The notes under the pieces were generated by a model. That model was not told the DNA's origin. It searched no databases and worked only from the letters and a program-made list of their open reading frames with translations. Both the position numbers and the translations under genes were made by a program. Positions 22,330 through 30,853 of a stretch of DNA of 64,000 bases are shown here, piece by piece. The stretch is taken from positions 1-64,000 of the forward strand of contig NZ_JAUYOJ010000036.1 in the NCBI RefSeq assembly GCF_030697925.1, read 5' to 3'. This DNA comes from Phenylobacterium sp. (GTDB lineage Bacteria; Pseudomonadota; Alphaproteobacteria; Caulobacterales; Caulobacteraceae). Within the stretch, counting starts at the first letter, position 1. Each line of letters opens with the position of its first letter.

Positions 22330-23018
22330 GCTTGGTCCTGGGCGTGCTCGGCGGCATGGGCCCGGCCGCCACCCTCGATTTCCTGGCCAAGCTGCAGGCC
22401 CTGACCCCGGCCGAGCGGGACCAGGACCACATCCGCACCATCGTCGATATCAATCCCCAGGTGCCCGACCGCAACGACCCCTTCGCCAAACCCGGCCCGG
22501 TCCTGGCCGAGATGGCCGGCGCCCTGCACGGGGCCGGGGCCGACGTCCTGGCCATCGCCTGCAACACCGCCCACGCCCATGCGGATCTGATCTCGCGTTC
22601 CTCGGGCCTGCCGTTGATCGACATGATCGGCACGGCGGCGGCGGCGGCGCGCGACACCGGCGCCCATCGGGCCGGGGTGCTGGGGACGCGTCCAGCCATC
22701 AAGCTCTATCGCGAGTACCTGGCCGCCCAGGGGATGGGCCTGGTCACCCTGCCGCCCGAACGGCAGGAAGCCTTCATGGCCCTGCTCTACCAGATCAAGT
22801 CAGGCGACCGGTCGGCGCAAGTCGGCGCCGAAATGGCGCTCCTGGCCGCGGAGCTGATGGCCGACGGCGCAGAGGCGGTGATCGCCGGCTGCACCGAGGT
22901 TCCGCTGGTGCTAGGTCCCGCCGCCGTCCGCGCGCCGCTGATCGACGCGGCCGACGAGTTGGCTAGGCGCTGCGTCGCCGTGTGCCTCGGCCTGGAGCCC
23001 GTGCCGGAGCTGACCTAG
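22326..23018 (+). CDS. Aspartate/glutamate racemase family protein
   Basis: The 230-residue PLP-independent racemase has the GVLGGMGPAATLDFL opening. Its two catalytic cysteine motifs are IACNTAHAHAD and IAGCTEVPLVL, one on each side of the active site. It likely interconverts L- and D-forms of aspartate or a related amino acid. Its start codon overlaps the stop of the D-cysteine desulfhydrase remnant, so the pair was probably once a D-amino-acid operon. It converges on the zinc peptidase gene with a 4-base overlap. Confidence 0.9.
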   Translation: MSLVLGVLGGMGPAATLDFLAKLQALTPAERDQDHIRTIVDINPQVPDRNDPFAKPGPVLAEMAGALHGAGADVLAIACNTAHAHADLISRSSGLPLIDMIGTAAAAARDTGAHRAGVLGTRPAIKLYREYLAAQGMGLVTLPPERQEAFMALLYQIKSGDRSAQVGAEMALLAAELMADGAEAVIAGCTEVPLVLGPAAVRAPLIDAADELARRCVAVCLGLEPVPELT

Positions 23019-23866
23019 AGCCGCGCCGCCTTGAAGGTGTCGCAGGCGCCCGGATCGCCGGTCTGCACGCCCGTCCGGAACCAGCGCATGCGCTGCTCGC
23101 TCGTGCCGTGGGTGAAGGCGTCGGGCATGACCCGGCCCTGGGTCTGCCGCTGCAGGGTGTCGTCGCCCACCGCCGAGGCCGCGCGGATCCCGTCCTCGAT
23201 GTCCTTGGGATCCAGCGCCACCTGGCCGCCGGAGGCCTCGGCGGCGTGGGCGACCCAGACCCCCGCATAGCAGTCGGCCTGCAACTCCAGCCGGACCGCC
23301 GAACTGTCCTCGCCGCGCGAGCCGCGCTCGACGCGGTCGGTCTGGCCGGTGAGGTGCTGGACGTGATGGCCGATCTCGTGGGCCAGGACATAGGCGCGCG
23401 CCGCCTCGCCCTTCGCGCCGAACCTGGTCTCCAGCTCCTGCCAGAAGCTCAGGTCCAGATAGACCTTCCGGTCGGCCGGGCAATAGAATGGCCCCATGGC
23501 CGCCTGGCCGGTTCCGCAACCGGTGCCGGTGGCCTGGCTGTAGATCACGATCGCTGCGGGCGGCTGGTAGCTCTGGCGGTTCTGGGCGAAGATCGGGGTC
23601 CAGACGTCGGTGGTCGAGCCCTCGATCACGTCGACGAACTGTCCGGCCTCGTCGGTGGGCGCGCCGCGGACGCCCGCCTGCTCCTGCTGGGCCTGGCCGC
23701 CTACGCCTTCGACGACCGCCATGGTGGTCGAGGGGTCGATGCCGAACACGAAATAGCCGATGGCGGCCAGGATCACCCCGCCGACGCCGATGCCGCCGAC
23801 CCCCACCGGGCCCATGCCGCGACGATCCTCGACATTGCCGCCGCGGCGACCGCCCTGCCAGCGCAT
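23015..23866 (-). CDS. Neutral zinc metallopeptidase, YpfJ/KPN_02809 family
   Basis: The 283-residue protein starts MRWQGGRRGGNVEDRRG, then has a transmembrane helix (VGVGGIGVGGVILAAIGYFVF). The exported catalytic domain has the zinc motif HEIGHH in YVLAHEIGHHVQHLTG and the later ELQADCYAGVWVAHA segment that supplies the third ligand region. This is the classic pattern of the family, whose substrates are unknown. It is probably anchored in the inner membrane and facing the periplasm. Confidence 0.92.
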   Translation of the reverse strand: MRWQGGRRGGNVEDRRGMGPVGVGGIGVGGVILAAIGYFVFGIDPSTTMAVVEGVGGQAQQEQAGVRGAPTDEAGQFVDVIEGSTTDVWTPIFAQNRQSYQPPAAIVIYSQATGTGCGTGQAAMGPFYCPADRKVYLDLSFWQELETRFGAKGEAARAYVLAHEIGHHVQHLTGQTDRVERGSRGEDSSAVRLELQADCYAGVWVAHAAEASGGQVALDPKDIEDGIRAASAVGDDTLQRQTQGRVMPDAFTHGTSEQRMRWFRTGVQTGDPGACDTFKAARL

Positions 23867-23939
23867 GCGCGAAACTCCTGAACTGCGGATGGCTCAACGC
23901 GTGAGCCTGCCGGGAGGATGCGGCCTGTCAGCTTTCCTG

Positions 23940-24299
23940 TCAGCGCTTGTTTTGGCTGGCCTCGCGCACGCGCTTGTTGGACGCCGCCAAGGCCTCATCC
24001 GGGATGGAGGGGAACGGCCCCAGGTCCAGGGCCGCGCCGGACTTCGGGACATAGGGCGCCGAGATGGCCGGCCGCCGCGCCTGGTCGCGCAGTTCGCGCA
24101 ACCGCACCTCCGTGCCAAGCCGGGCGTCCAGGGCGTTCATCTGGTTCTCCAGCGCCACGGCGCGCTGGTTCAGCAGCTGCTGTTGGGCCCAAAGGTCGTT
24201 CTCGCGTGCGACCTGGGCAGGATCGGCCTGGGCCAGGACCGGCGAGGTCGAGGCCATGCTGATCGCGAGGGCGATGAGGAGCGGGCGCATGGGTTTCAA
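23940..24299 (-). CDS. Small secreted coiled-coil protein, unknown function
   Basis: The 119-residue protein has a signal peptide ending ASTSPVLAQA. It is followed by a helical, Gln- and Asn-rich segment (LWAQQQLLNQRAVALENQMNALDARL) likely to form a coiled coil, then a proline-containing tail. No family recognised. It is downstream of the secreted TPR gene (24-base gap), suggesting co-expression in the envelope. Confidence 0.7.
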   Translation of the reverse strand: MKPMRPLLIALAISMASTSPVLAQADPAQVARENDLWAQQQLLNQRAVALENQMNALDARLGTEVRLRELRDQARRPAISAPYVPKSGAALDLGPFPSIPDEALAASNKRVREASQNKR

Positions 24300-24323
24300 A
24301 CGCGCGCGTTCCCGTTGGGCTCC

Positions 24324-24881
24324 CTAGCGCCGGGAGACGCTGAAGCGGGTGAGCTGTTCGCGGGGGGCGGCCCACTCCGGATTGATCTCGACGGCCTTCT
24401 GGTAGTCGTAATAGGCCGACTTGGCGTCCTCCAGGCCCTCATAGGCCAGGGCGCGGTTGTAGTAGGCCTTGGCGGGTTCATCGACGCCGAGCTCCAGCCC
24501 GCGGTTGATGTCGGGCAGGCTGGCGGCGTAGTCGCGCTGGCCGATATAGGTCGCGCCGCGGTTCACATAGGCCTCGCCCAAGTCCGGCTTGATCTTGACC
24601 GCCTTGTCGAAGTCCTTGCGCGCGTCGGGATAGGCCGCCCGGCGCAACTTCAGGACCCCGCGGTTCACATAGGTGCCGGCCCGGTCGCGGGCGTTCAGGA
24701 ACTCCGTCTCGAGGGCCAGGGTGCAGAGGTCCTGGAACTTCACTTCCTTCTCGCCGCCGATCGCCGCCTGGGAGCAGGCCTCGGCGAGGCCGCCGCCGAT
24801 CACCGTCACCGCGGCCTGGGCCGAGCCCGCCGCGGCGAAGCCTATGGCCGCCAAACCCGCGACCGCAACTGCCTTGAACAT
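24324..24881 (-). CDS. Secreted tetratricopeptide repeat protein
   Basis: The 185-residue protein has a signal peptide (MFKAVAVAGLAAIGFAAAGSAQA). At least three TPR units follow (AGTYVNRGVLKLRRAAYPDARKDFDKAV; GEAYVNRGATYIGQRDYAASLPDI; AKAYYNRALAYEGLEDAKSAYYDYQKAV). It is probably a periplasmic scaffold. The small coiled-coil protein follows on the same strand. Confidence 0.85.
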   Translation of the reverse strand: MFKAVAVAGLAAIGFAAAGSAQAAVTVIGGGLAEACSQAAIGGEKEVKFQDLCTLALETEFLNARDRAGTYVNRGVLKLRRAAYPDARKDFDKAVKIKPDLGEAYVNRGATYIGQRDYAASLPDINRGLELGVDEPAKAYYNRALAYEGLEDAKSAYYDYQKAVEINPEWAAPREQLTRFSVSRR

Positions 24882-25043
24882 GGCGCTGTCTCCGTGAGGC
24901 CAGGCCTGCCCCGAGGGCGCGCGGCCCAGCTGTATGACACCAGAGTCTTCCCGTAACAGGGGTCTGTCAACGCGAGCTTTTCTCTAGGCCAGTGGGTTCA
25001 AGGTATTGTTTTCAGGCGAAATTCTCGCGTGACCATCGTCGTC

Positions 25044-25946
25044 TCAGCCGACCCGGAACCGGCGCGTCTCGCGAAACAGGATGTAGACGCCGCTGGCCGC
25101 CACCACGCAGGCGCCGGCCAGGGTGGCCGGGCGGGGCAGCTCGTTCCACACCAGGAATCCGATGACGCCGGCCCAGACCAGCTGGGTGTAGTCGAAGGGC
25201 GCCACCACCGCGACCGGGGCGCGGCGCAGGGCCTCGGTGAGGAAGAGCTGTCCCGTCCCGCCCAGCAGACCGGTGCAGACCAGCATGAGCAGGGTCGTCG
25301 TGTCGGGGATCACCCAGCCGCCGAACGGCAGGCTCGCCAAGCCCAGCAGCATGCCGGCCAGGGTGAAGTAGAAGACGATGGTCGGGCCGGGCTCGGTGCG
25401 GCCGATCTCGCGCACCGCGATCATGGCCCCGGCCGCGCCCAGCGCCCCAGCCAGGCCGAACACCGTGCCCAGGGTCGCCATATGGGTCGGATCGGGCCGG
25501 ATCATGATCAGCACGCCGACGAAGCCGACCATCACCGCGCCCCAGCGATGCGCGCCCACCCGCTCCTTGAGGATCGGGACCGACAGGGCGGTCATGAACA
25601 GGGGCGCGGCGAACGACAGCGCCGTCGCCTCCGTCAGCGGCAGCATGGAAAGCGCCGTGAAGCCGCAGACCATGCCGATCAGGCCGACGCTCGAGCGGGC
25701 GGCGTGGCCGAGCGGGCGCGTGGTCTTCAGCACCGAGAAGCCGCTGGTCTTCCAGACGTAGAGCAGCACCGGAACGAAGGCGAAGGCGTTGCGGAAGAAG
25801 ATGATCTCCAGCACCGGCGCGCCACGCTCGGCGCAGGCCTTCACCAGGGCGGCCAGGCCCGCCATGCAGACCATGGCGATCACCCGCAGGAGGATGCCCA
25901 GGCCGTTTCGCTGCAGAACGGCATGGACGGGGACTTCGGCGGGCAA
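25044..25946 (-). CDS. EamA/DMT-superfamily transporter
   Basis: About 300 residues contain roughly ten transmembrane helices in two EamA repeats (for example SLIGMVCGFTALSMLPLTEA-like and LGTVFGLAGALGAAGAMIAV). Such inner-membrane proteins export metabolites or amino acids. The start is set at TTG 25946 because AAGGAGACCGCC lies just before it; the frame is open further upstream but there it encodes Arg-rich sequence unlike a protein start. The substrate is unknown. Confidence 0.85.
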   Translation of the reverse strand: MPAEVPVHAVLQRNGLGILLRVIAMVCMAGLAALVKACAERGAPVLEIIFFRNAFAFVPVLLYVWKTSGFSVLKTTRPLGHAARSSVGLIGMVCGFTALSMLPLTEATALSFAAPLFMTALSVPILKERVGAHRWGAVMVGFVGVLIMIRPDPTHMATLGTVFGLAGALGAAGAMIAVREIGRTEPGPTIVFYFTLAGMLLGLASLPFGGWVIPDTTTLLMLVCTGLLGGTGQLFLTEALRRAPVAVVAPFDYTQLVWAGVIGFLVWNELPRPATLAGACVVAASGVYILFRETRRFRVG

Positions 25947-26017
25947 GGCGGTCTCCTTCGGCCAGGGGGGCTTAGTCCGCGTGGCCCGGTCGCGCCATCC
26001 CTCCCGTCGGCCCCCGC

Positions 26018-26452
26018 CTAGGATCGGCGCGGATAGAGGATGATCTGCGTGCAGCGGAAGGCGGCCATCAGCTTGCCGGTGGCCGCGTCCTCGACCCTGG
26101 CGTCCCAGACCTGGGTTGTGCGCCCGCCATGGAGCAAGGTGGCGGTGCAGACCGCCTCGCCCTCGCGGAGGGTGCCCATGAAGTTGGCCTTGACCTCGGC
26201 GGTCGTGAAGCCGTTCGCGCCCTCGGGCCAAGCGGTCGAGACCCCGTAGGCGCAGAGGATGTCAGCCACCGACAGCACGGCGCCCGCCAGCAGGTAGCCG
26301 GTGTGGGCCACCAGGTCCTCACGCACCGCCAGCCGCCCCACGACCTTGCCCTCCGCCACCTCGGTGATCTCCAGCCCCAGATGGCCGGGCAGCTTGCCGA
26401 CATTGGCGTCGTTCAGTTTTTCGACGCTGGTGTGGTTGGCGGTCGTGACCAT
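26018..26452 (-). CDS. PaaI-family hotdog thioesterase
   Basis: The 144-residue protein matches the hotdog fold of PaaI/YdiI-type acyl-CoA thioesterases: LPGHLGLEITEVAEGKVVGRL, then VAHTGYLLAGAVLSVADILCAYG, then EVKANFMGTLREGEAVC. The open frame extends far upstream, but ATG 26452 is where homology begins. It probably hydrolyses aryl- or acyl-CoA esters; the substrate is not known. It lies just upstream of the EamA transporter on the same strand. Confidence 0.85.
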   Translation of the reverse strand: MVTTANHTSVEKLNDANVGKLPGHLGLEITEVAEGKVVGRLAVREDLVAHTGYLLAGAVLSVADILCAYGVSTAWPEGANGFTTAEVKANFMGTLREGEAVCTATLLHGGRTTQVWDARVEDAATGKLMAAFRCTQIILYPRRS

Positions 26453-26605
26453 GGGCGCTCCTTCGGCGTCAAGGCTCCGCCGATTCCCGCGCATGTCGAA
26501 GCCTGGCTCGCGCGACCACGCCCAAGCTGGACCATGACTCTCGCCTGACGCCGCGTAACCCTGTTCACCTTCCCGCCGGTACAACCGAACGGGAGGCGGT
26601 GCGAC

Positions 26606-27001
26606 ATGACGATCGACCTGATGATGGCGGCCTGGACCCTGGTCCTGGCCTTTGTGCAAGTCCTGCTTTTCGATATCGCCAGGACCAGCCAGTACGGCCT
26701 GAAGTGGAACACCAGCCCCCGCGACGGCGAGATGCCGCCGCTGAGCACCCGCGCCGAGCGCCTGCGGCGGGCGCAGGACAACCTCTACGAGACCCTGCCG
26801 CTGTTCCTGGGCGCGGTGTTGATCGCCCACGTGGCGGACCGCGCCAATGCGATCACCGCCCTGGGCGCGCAGGTCTATTTCTGGGGCCGGGTGGTCTATG
26901 TGCCACTCTACGCCTTCGGGGTGCCGCAGGTCCGCTCGCTGGTCTGGCTGGTCAGCACGGCCGGCCTGATCATGGTCGCCTCGCAGATCCTGCTGCCGTA
27001 G
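26606..27001 (+). CDS. MAPEG-family membrane protein
   Basis: The 131-residue protein has four hydrophobic helices and the MAPEG signature region (RLRRAQDNLYETLPLFLGAVLIAHVA). MAPEG proteins include microsomal glutathione transferases, but most bacterial members are uncharacterised. ATG 26606 follows GGGAGGCGGTGCGAC. A large inverted repeat just after the stop may end its transcript. Confidence 0.85.
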   Translation: MTIDLMMAAWTLVLAFVQVLLFDIARTSQYGLKWNTSPRDGEMPPLSTRAERLRRAQDNLYETLPLFLGAVLIAHVADRANAITALGAQVYFWGRVVYVPLYAFGVPQVRSLVWLVSTAGLIMVASQILLP

Positions 27002-27025
27002 CCCTCCTTTTCCGCCCACGCTTAC

Positions 27026-27122
27026 GGGGGAGGGGGACCGCGAAGCGGTGGAGGGGGCGGCCTCAAGCTCAGAGCCCGGTCCCGCCCCCTCCACCACGCC
27101 TGCGGCGCGGTCCCCCTCCCCC
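27026..27122. repeat. Long imperfect inverted repeat between convergent genes
   Basis: The left arm (27026-27060, GGGGGAGGGGGACCGCGAAG...) is the near reverse complement of the right arm (27082-27122), allowing for a few extra bases in the right arm. They are separated by about 20 bases. It can fold into a very strong hairpin and lies between the ends of two convergent genes, so it may block read-through. I recall GGGGGAGGGGGACCGC repeats as common between genes in Caulobacterales genomes, suggesting a dispersed repeat family; that is from memory. Confidence 0.7.
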
Positions 27123-27178
27123 ATTCGCTTCGCGATGTGAGAGGAAAAAAGGCTGCCTGTTTCATCGAAACTAAGAGC

Positions 27179-27658
27179 TCAGTCCCCGACGAACTTCGCC
27201 ACGAGCGCCGGGTCGGCGTCATAGACCCAGCATTCGCTGAACTGGCCGTCGCGCACGGCGTAGACCAGCACGCGTTCCAGCTCCGCCACGGCCTCGCCCT
27301 TGCGGAAGGTCTCGCGCGCCACGATCGCCCCGCGCTCGGGGCCCGACAGCACCGCGACGATACCGCTGAGCTTTCGGCCCGTCCGTCGCGAGAACTCGGC
27401 CAAGGTGGCCAGGGAGGCGGCCTTGCCCACGTGGTCGCCGGACAGGGCGTGGGTCCCGCCGTAGTGCAGGGTGAAACTCTCGTGATAGAGGCCGGCGATG
27501 GCGGCCAGGTCGCCGGCGCGCCAGGCCTGGGCATAGCGCTCGACGGTGGTGCGGATCTCGGTCTCGCGGGCGTCCATGGGGCGGTCTCCGGCGACGGACG
27601 GTATGGCCACGGCGGCAAGGGCGACGGCCAGAAGGCCGCGGCGGGCGAGCGGCGTCAC
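27179..27658 (-). CDS. Exported NTF2/SnoaL-like protein
   Basis: The 159-residue protein has an N-terminal RRG-containing export signal (MTPLARRGLLAVALAAVAIPSVAG). A cone-fold domain follows (TEIRTTVERYAQAWRAGDLAAIAGLYHESFTLHYGG) typical of SnoaL/DUF4440-type proteins, which bind small molecules or act as isomerases. ATG 27658 overlaps the stop codon of the upstream DUF4345 gene by 4 bases, so the two are translationally coupled. Confidence 0.75.
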   Translation of the reverse strand: MTPLARRGLLAVALAAVAIPSVAGDRPMDARETEIRTTVERYAQAWRAGDLAAIAGLYHESFTLHYGGTHALSGDHVGKAASLATLAEFSRRTGRKLSGIVAVLSGPERGAIVARETFRKGEAVAELERVLVYAVRDGQFSECWVYDADPALVAKFVGD

Positions 27659-28032
27659 GCCGACTTCAGATAGGCCGAGCCGATCAGGGCCGCGGCCACC
27701 GCCAGCTCGATCAGCAGGAAGATCCCGGGCAATCGGCCCAGGCCCTGGTCGATTCCGGCCGAGACCAAGCGGCCCGCCACCATGCCGAGGCAGCCGGCCC
27801 CGACCACCAGAGCAACCGGATTGCGCAGCTCGGGCCGTAGCAGGCTGAGGAACAGCAGGCCCGACCAGACCAGCGGCAGTCCGCCATAGACGGCGCGGAT
27901 CTCGTTGAACCCGTCGGGCGTCGACACCTTGATCCCGTAGCCGCCCAGCAGGCCGCCGGGAAAGCGCAGGGCCATGACCCCCAGCCAGGCGAAGAAGCCC
28001 GCGCAGGGCGCGATCAGCAGGATCTTGAGCAT
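27655..28032 (-). CDS. DUF4345-like membrane protein
   Basis: The 125-residue protein has four transmembrane helices, with EIRAVYGGLPLVWSGLLFLSLLRPELRNP and GRLVSAGIDQGL, the pattern of DUF4345 proteins of unknown function. The start is ATG 28032; the frame stays open further upstream over the divergent AraC gene. It forms an operon with the exported SnoaL-like protein and is divergent from the AraC regulator, which may control it. Confidence 0.75.
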   Translation of the reverse strand: MLKILLIAPCAGFFAWLGVMALRFPGGLLGGYGIKVSTPDGFNEIRAVYGGLPLVWSGLLFLSLLRPELRNPVALVVGAGCLGMVAGRLVSAGIDQGLGRLPGIFLLIELAVAAALIGSAYLKSA

Positions 28033-28119
28033 GGGGTCTCCGAGGCGGGGCTGGCCGGATGCGGCGTCATGGGCCAAGCTTGCCGCGTCTTTCCCGGCTT
28101 CGGCTTTCGAGAAGTGGCT

Positions 28120-28878
28120 ATGGCGCCGAGCGCGCGACTCTATTCCTGGGGCGCCCGCGCGCTCTTCCTCGGCCAGGCGCTCGGTCTGACGCCGCACCGC
28201 AACGCCGTGGCCGTGCTGGCGCTCGGCCTGGAAGCGCCCTTCGACGTGGCGGTCGATCCCGCCGATCCGGCCGCCGGCCGCCGGCGCTGCCGCGCCGCGC
28301 TCATCCCACCCGGCACTTTGCATCACCTGTCGGCAACCACCGGGACGATGGCCTTCCTCTATGTGGACGCCCGCAGTCCCGATCTGGCGCGGCTCCAGGG
28401 GCTGGTCCGCGATCCCGGAGCCAGGGTCGGGTTCGACCTGGACGGTGAGGCCGAGCTGATCGAGAGCCTGGCCAGGCTGGCGCGGGGCGAGGCGGACTGG
28501 GCCGCCGCCCGCCCCGGCCTGGACGCCCTGCTGTCGGGTCCCGGCGCCCGGCCGAGAGACCCCCGTGTGCGCCAGGCGCTGGACCTGCTGCACGCCGATC
28601 CCTCCGCCCGGCTGTCGCTGGAAGCCCTGGCCCGTGAGACGGGCCTGTCGACCTCGCGGTTCATCCATCTGTTCAAGGCGACCACCGGCGTGCCGCTACG
28701 CCGCTACAAGCTGTGGATCGCCATGGGCGCGGCCATGCGGGCCATCGTCGCCGGCGAGAGCCTGACCGTCGCGGCCCTCGATGCGGGCTTCTCAAGCTCG
28801 GCCCATTTCAGCGCGGCCTTTCGCGAGATGTTCGGCATGGAACCCTCGCGGCTGTCCGGCGGCCGGCTCGCCGCGTAA
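28120..28878 (+). CDS. AraC-family transcriptional regulator
   Basis: About 252 residues. The C-terminal double helix-turn-helix is complete: ARLSLEALARETGLSTSRFIHLFKATTGVPLRRYKLWIAM and VAALDAGFSSSAHFSAAFREMFGMEPS. The N-terminal part looks like a cupin effector domain (AALIPPGTLHHLSATTG). I prefer ATG 28120, where the cupin begins; 28069 is an in-frame alternative. It is divergent from the DUF4345/SnoaL pair, which it may regulate. Confidence 0.88.
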   Translation: MAPSARLYSWGARALFLGQALGLTPHRNAVAVLALGLEAPFDVAVDPADPAAGRRRCRAALIPPGTLHHLSATTGTMAFLYVDARSPDLARLQGLVRDPGARVGFDLDGEAELIESLARLARGEADWAAARPGLDALLSGPGARPRDPRVRQALDLLHADPSARLSLEALARETGLSTSRFIHLFKATTGVPLRRYKLWIAMGAAMRAIVAGESLTVAALDAGFSSSAHFSAAFREMFGMEPSRLSGGRLAA

Positions 28879-28965
28879 TCCCGGAGGAACATTTGCGGCC
28901 AAGGCTTGATCCGCCGCCGCCGCCGGTCGAAAGGCGATTGTCGACCACCTTCGCGCGGAGTCTTC

Positions 28966-29451
28966 GTGAAGCCCAATCTGCTCGCAGGCCTCGCCGCGCT
29001 CACCGTCATGACCTACCTTGGCCAAGCCGCCTCCAGCGCCGTCGAGGAACCGGCCTATCCCGAGGGCTACCGCCGCTGGACCCACGTGCTGAGCGGCGTC
29101 TCGAACGCCAACTTCAACCGCTATGAAGGCCTGCACAACATCTACGCCAACTCGAAAGCCGTCGAGGGCTACAAGTCCTCGGGCGCCTTTCCGGACGGGT
29201 CTGTCATCGTCTTCGATCTCTTCGAGGTCGTGGACAAGGGCGGCGCGACCGTCGCCACCAGGCGCAAGTTCATCGACGTCATGGTCAAGGACAGCAAGCG
29301 CTACGCCGCCACCGGCGGCTGGGGCTACACCGAGTTCCTGGGCGAGAGCCGCACCGAGCGCGCCTTCGCCCAGGACAAGGCCCCGGGCTGCCACGGCTGC
29401 CACGAGGCCAAGGCGGGCCGCGACGCGGTCCTCACCCGCTTCAAGGATTGA
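28966..29451 (+). CDS. Cytochrome P460-family protein
   Basis: The 161-residue exported protein has the P460 pattern (YPEGYRRWTHVLSGVSN; HNIYANSKAVEGYKSSGAFPDGSVIVFDLFEV) and a C-terminal c-type heme motif C-H-G-C-H (CHGCHEAK). The start is GTG 28966 with GGAG six bases upstream, followed by a hydrophobic signal (LLAGLAALTVMTYLGQAASS). Family members oxidise hydroxylamine, but many with this short form have unknown roles. It is not surrounded by nitrification genes. Confidence 0.85.
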   Translation: MKPNLLAGLAALTVMTYLGQAASSAVEEPAYPEGYRRWTHVLSGVSNANFNRYEGLHNIYANSKAVEGYKSSGAFPDGSVIVFDLFEVVDKGGATVATRRKFIDVMVKDSKRYAATGGWGYTEFLGESRTERAFAQDKAPGCHGCHEAKAGRDAVLTRFKD

Positions 29452-30168
29452 TCAGCCGACCGGACCCAGAGTCTCGTCGAACAGGCCCCGCATGGCGCGC
29501 CAGGTCCGATGATCGGCGGCCTCGTCGTAGCGGAAACCCGGCAGGCCCATGGCGTCCACCTCGCGGTTCGTGAAGCTATGCCCCACCCCGCCCAGCAGCA
29601 TCATTTGCCAGTCGGCGCCCGCGGCGCTCATTTCGCCCACGAAGGTCTCGCGGTCGGCGGCGCTGATGATCGGGTCGTCGGCGCCCAGGCAGACCATGAC
29701 CTTGCCCTTGATCGCCCCCTTGGCCGCCGGGGCCGAGGTGCCGAGCCCGGAGTGGAAACCGATGACGCAGGGCACGTCGGCGCCGCTGCGCGCCAGCTCC
29801 AGCACCGTGGTGCCCCCGAAGCAGAAACCGATAGCCGCCGTCCGCACCGGGTCAACGTTCGGCTGGGCCCGCAGCACCTCAAGCGCCGCGCGCGCCCGGC
29901 CCTGCAGGGTCGGCAGGTCGCCCATCAGGCCGGTGATGGTGGCCATGGCCTGCTCCCGGCTCTCGATGGGATAGCCGAAGGTGTCCATGGCGAAGGCCAC
30001 ATAGCCCAGCTCGGCCAGCATCTCGGCGCGCTGCTTGGGATGGCCGGTCATGCCACCGCCCTCGTGGGCCACCAGCACCCCGGCCGTCGGCTTGCCGCGC
30101 GAACCGTCCGCCAGGTAGCCGGTGAAGCTCTTGCCGCCGAACTCGTAGGTGATCGCCTGCATGTCCAT
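29452..30168 (-). CDS. Dienelactone hydrolase family protein
   Basis: The 238-residue alpha/beta hydrolase has nucleophile cysteine in AAIGFCFGGTTVLELARSG, a catalytic aspartate region (CLGADDPIISAADRETF) and a histidine in GGVGHSFTN, the Cys-Asp-His triad of dienelactone hydrolases. The start at 30168 follows GGAGGGACGAC. It likely opens a lactone or cleaves another ester; no chlorocatechol pathway genes are nearby, so the substrate is open. It is divergent from the YCII gene. Confidence 0.88.
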   Translation of the reverse strand: MDMQAITYEFGGKSFTGYLADGSRGKPTAGVLVAHEGGGMTGHPKQRAEMLAELGYVAFAMDTFGYPIESREQAMATITGLMGDLPTLQGRARAALEVLRAQPNVDPVRTAAIGFCFGGTTVLELARSGADVPCVIGFHSGLGTSAPAAKGAIKGKVMVCLGADDPIISAADRETFVGEMSAAGADWQMMLLGGVGHSFTNREVDAMGLPGFRYDEAADHRTWRAMRGLFDETLGPVG

Positions 30169-30295
30169 GTCGTCCCTCCGTCGGTCCCAGCCGCCCGAAC
30201 TGCGCCGGACGGCGGCCTCGGCTGTCACGCTTGGGGTTGCATCCCGGCGCAAGGCCGGTTTCGTTAGCGCAACCCCAGACAGGAGCGCTCCCCCG

Positions 30296-30667
30296 ATGCT
30301 CTACGCCATCCTTTGCTACAACTCCGAACAGATGGTCGGCTCCTGGACCCAGGAACAGGACGACGCCGTCATGGCGCGCCTGCGAGTGGTCCATGACGCC
30401 CTCGATGGCAAGCTCGGCCCCGCCATCCGGCTGAACCCCACCAAGGCCGCCACCACCCTGATGAAGAACGAGGAGCCGCACTACGTGATCGACGGCCCCT
30501 ATGCCGAGACCAAGGAAGCCCTGCTGGGCTTCTACATCCTCGATGTGGCCGACAAGGACGAGGCGCTGGACGCCGCGCGCCAGCTGGCCGTCGCCAACCC
30601 CGGCGGGGCCTACGAGATCCGGCCCATCTCGCTCTACATTCCCGGAATGGCGCTGGCCGAAACCTGA
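30296..30667 (+). CDS. YCII-related (DGPF domain) protein
   Basis: The 123-residue ferredoxin-like protein has the family signature (YAILCYNSEQMVGSWTQEQDDAVM; VIDGPYAETKEALLGFYILDV). ATG 30296 follows AGGAGCGCTCCCCCG. YCII proteins are small ligand-binding or catalytic domains, often near ECF sigma factors; none is adjacent here. This is the last chromosomal gene before the interrupted tRNA-Leu. Confidence 0.9.
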   Translation: MLYAILCYNSEQMVGSWTQEQDDAVMARLRVVHDALDGKLGPAIRLNPTKAATTLMKNEEPHYVIDGPYAETKEALLGFYILDVADKDEALDAARQLAVANPGGAYEIRPISLYIPGMALAET

Positions 30668-30758
30668 GCCCGGCGTCAACTGGCCCCGGAGGCGGCCGGC
30701 GCGGTCTGGAACTCCGCGCCATCGCCTGCTAGACGGACCCTCGTCGCCGAAACGACGC

Positions 30759-30797
30759 GCGGGCGTGGTGGAACTGGTAGACGCGCCGGACTCAAAA
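30759..30797 (+). pseudogene. 5' half of the host tRNA-Leu(CAA), split by the island
   Basis: GCGGGCGTGGTGGAACTGG... through the anticodon loop matches tRNA-Leu, then the sequence leaves tRNA after ...CTCAAAA at 30797. The missing 3' half is at 50378-50423. The upstream bases (TCTGGAA-TCCGC and GCCTGCTAGACG) closely match those before the intact tRNA at 32628, so this was the original promoter and gene. Confidence 0.9.
30777..30797 (+). other. attL core (21-bp direct repeat)
   Basis: GTAGACGCGCCGGACTC followed by AAAA; identical to 50357-50377. It is flanked by tRNA 5' sequence on the left and element sequence (GCCAAAACG...) on the right. Confidence 0.9.
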
Positions 30798-30853
30798 GCC
30801 AAAACGTCCAGATTTTCCGCAATAAAATCAAATACTTAGCGCAAATGCAGCGC

